Below, piece by piece: positions 8,153 through 8,461 of a DNA stretch of 8,461 nt (position 1 is the stretch's first letter; each line of letters starts with the position of its first letter). The notes beneath the pieces were generated by a model. That model was not told where the DNA came from and searched no databases. It worked only from the letters and a program-made list of their open reading frames with translations. The position numbers and the translations under genes are program-made. This DNA comes from an uncultured Oscillospiraceae bacterium (lineage in GTDB: Bacteria; Bacillota; Clostridia; Oscillospirales; Oscillospiraceae): NCBI GenBank assembly GCA_934565425.1, contig CAKTHW010000069.1, positions 1 to 8,461 on the forward strand, read 5' to 3'.

Positions 8153-8405
8153 TCTGTTTTTTGGTTTGAGACCCGAGCAAAACTCACTATTTTAAAGCAC
8201 TTTTGCGCTCTGAGCGCAAGGCGCAAGCCTTGCCAGGAGTCGTTTATCATATATTTATCGGGTTGTGTATCACACAGCTGCGGGATATGGGTAGACCTCT
8301 GGCAGGCACTGGACAAGCAGGCACTTGTCTCACACGGAAGCGGCTCTCCGAACGAGAACCGCTCTCGAGTACCTATGAAATCATACTGTGAAGGAGGGAA
8401 GTAAA
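8153..8405 (+). promoter_or_regulatory. 253-bp structured rpsL-rpsG intercistronic region
   Basis: No supported gene lies here. It contains TTGCGCT-CTG-AGCGCAA (8203-8219) and the overlapping, mutually exclusive GCAAGGC-GCAA-GCCTTGC (8216-8233), whose loop is a GNRA tetraloop. Further on are TGTGT-ATC-ACACA (8264-8276) and GACAAG-CAGGCA-CTTGTC (8312-8329). AGCGG...CCGCT (8339-8343/8359-8363) encloses TCTC/GAGA (8345-8348/8354-8357), with CGAGA-ACCGC-TCTCG (8353-8367) as an alternative. TATG-AAAT-CATA (8374-8385) is a short stem just before the rpsG ribosome binding site. GCAGGCACT is repeated at 8302-8310 and 8317-8325. No stem has a T-run after it, so termination is unlikely. In E. coli the S12-S7 spacer is the S7 autoregulation site; an equivalent role here is inference. 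Confidence 0.5.
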
Positions 8406-8461
8406 GTGCCTAGAAGAGGAAACGTACCCAAGCGTGAAATTCTCCCCGACCCCATCTACAA
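8406..8461 (+). CDS. rpsG: 30S ribosomal protein S7, 3'-truncated by the window edge
   Basis: Primary 16S rRNA-binding protein that nucleates assembly of the 30S head; second gene of the str operon. Only 18 complete codons are present: MPRRGNVPKREILPDPIY, the standard S7 N-terminus. The start is GTG at 8406, supported by AAGGAGGG (8391-8398) 7 nt upstream and by the conserved second residues Pro-Arg-Arg-Gly. The frame is open at the window end. In E. coli S7 is the repressor of its own operon; whether that holds here cannot be seen. Identification is secure despite the short stretch because the motif is highly conserved and follows rpsL. Confidence 0.93.
   Translation, partial: MPRRGNVPKREILPDPIY

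Noticed and set aside
8230..8257. TTGCCA with TATTTA as an internal rpsG promoter
   Set aside because: The 16-bp spacing is acceptable but the -10 match is poor, and the -35 is part of a hairpin stem; not supportable.
8203..8391. Possible 62-codon leader peptide (TTG start) between rpsL and rpsG
   Set aside because: No ribosome binding site before the TTG, and the stretch is better explained by the RNA hairpins it runs through.

Overview
This window looks like chromosomal housekeeping DNA from a GC-rich, Gram-positive anaerobe of the class Clostridia, plausibly an Oscillospiraceae-type gut bacterium (Oscillibacter/Flavonifractor-like). The order and family are inferred from gene content. The supporting signs are a YqeG-family HAD phosphatase, the longer Gram-positive form of ribosomal protein S12, strong AGGAGG ribosome binding sites, textbook TTGACA/TATAAT promoters, and a secreted CHAP amidase with bacterial Ig-like repeats. 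I see no mobile element, CRISPR array, rRNA, tRNA or phage gene.

Layout. (1) 1-2384: leucyl-tRNA synthetase, missing only its extreme N-terminus. (2) 2431-2765: a self-contained rpsU (S21) unit with its own promoter, a short leader with inverted repeats and a strong terminator. (3) 2782-2820: a second, bidirectional terminator, where rpsU converges with a minus-strand gene (2820-3581). That gene encodes an unrecognised protein whose C-terminus resembles the end of a glycoside hydrolase family 18 (GH18) barrel. (4) 3685-7450: a compact rightward cluster divergent from that gene. It holds a YqeG-like HAD phosphatase, an endonuclease IV-like TIM-barrel protein, an M24 (Xaa-Pro) peptidase and a secreted Ig-like/CHAP cell-wall hydrolase. 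The first three are joined by ATGA stop/start overlaps, and the fourth follows after 36 bp. (5) 7526-8461: the start of the str operon, with an extended -10 promoter, a 172-nt structured leader, rpsL (S12), an unusually long 253-bp intercistronic region, and the first codons of rpsG (S7, GTG start).

How the parts relate. leuS, rpsU, rpsL and rpsG all serve translation. The middle cluster combines a probable phosphatase, a probable DNA-repair-like or sugar-isomerase-like metalloenzyme, a peptidase and a peptidoglycan hydrolase. It is held together by transcription and translational coupling rather than by one evident pathway.

The coding content is ordinary. The parts that gene families do not explain are RNA-level. 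The rpsL leader and the rpsL-rpsG gap each contain several mutually exclusive hairpins, including an anti-Shine-Dalgarno segment facing two identical AGGAGGAA copies. The two regions also share an 18-nt hairpin motif with matching ends. These could be undescribed ribosomal-protein control elements; that is inference from hand folding and needs covariation analysis.
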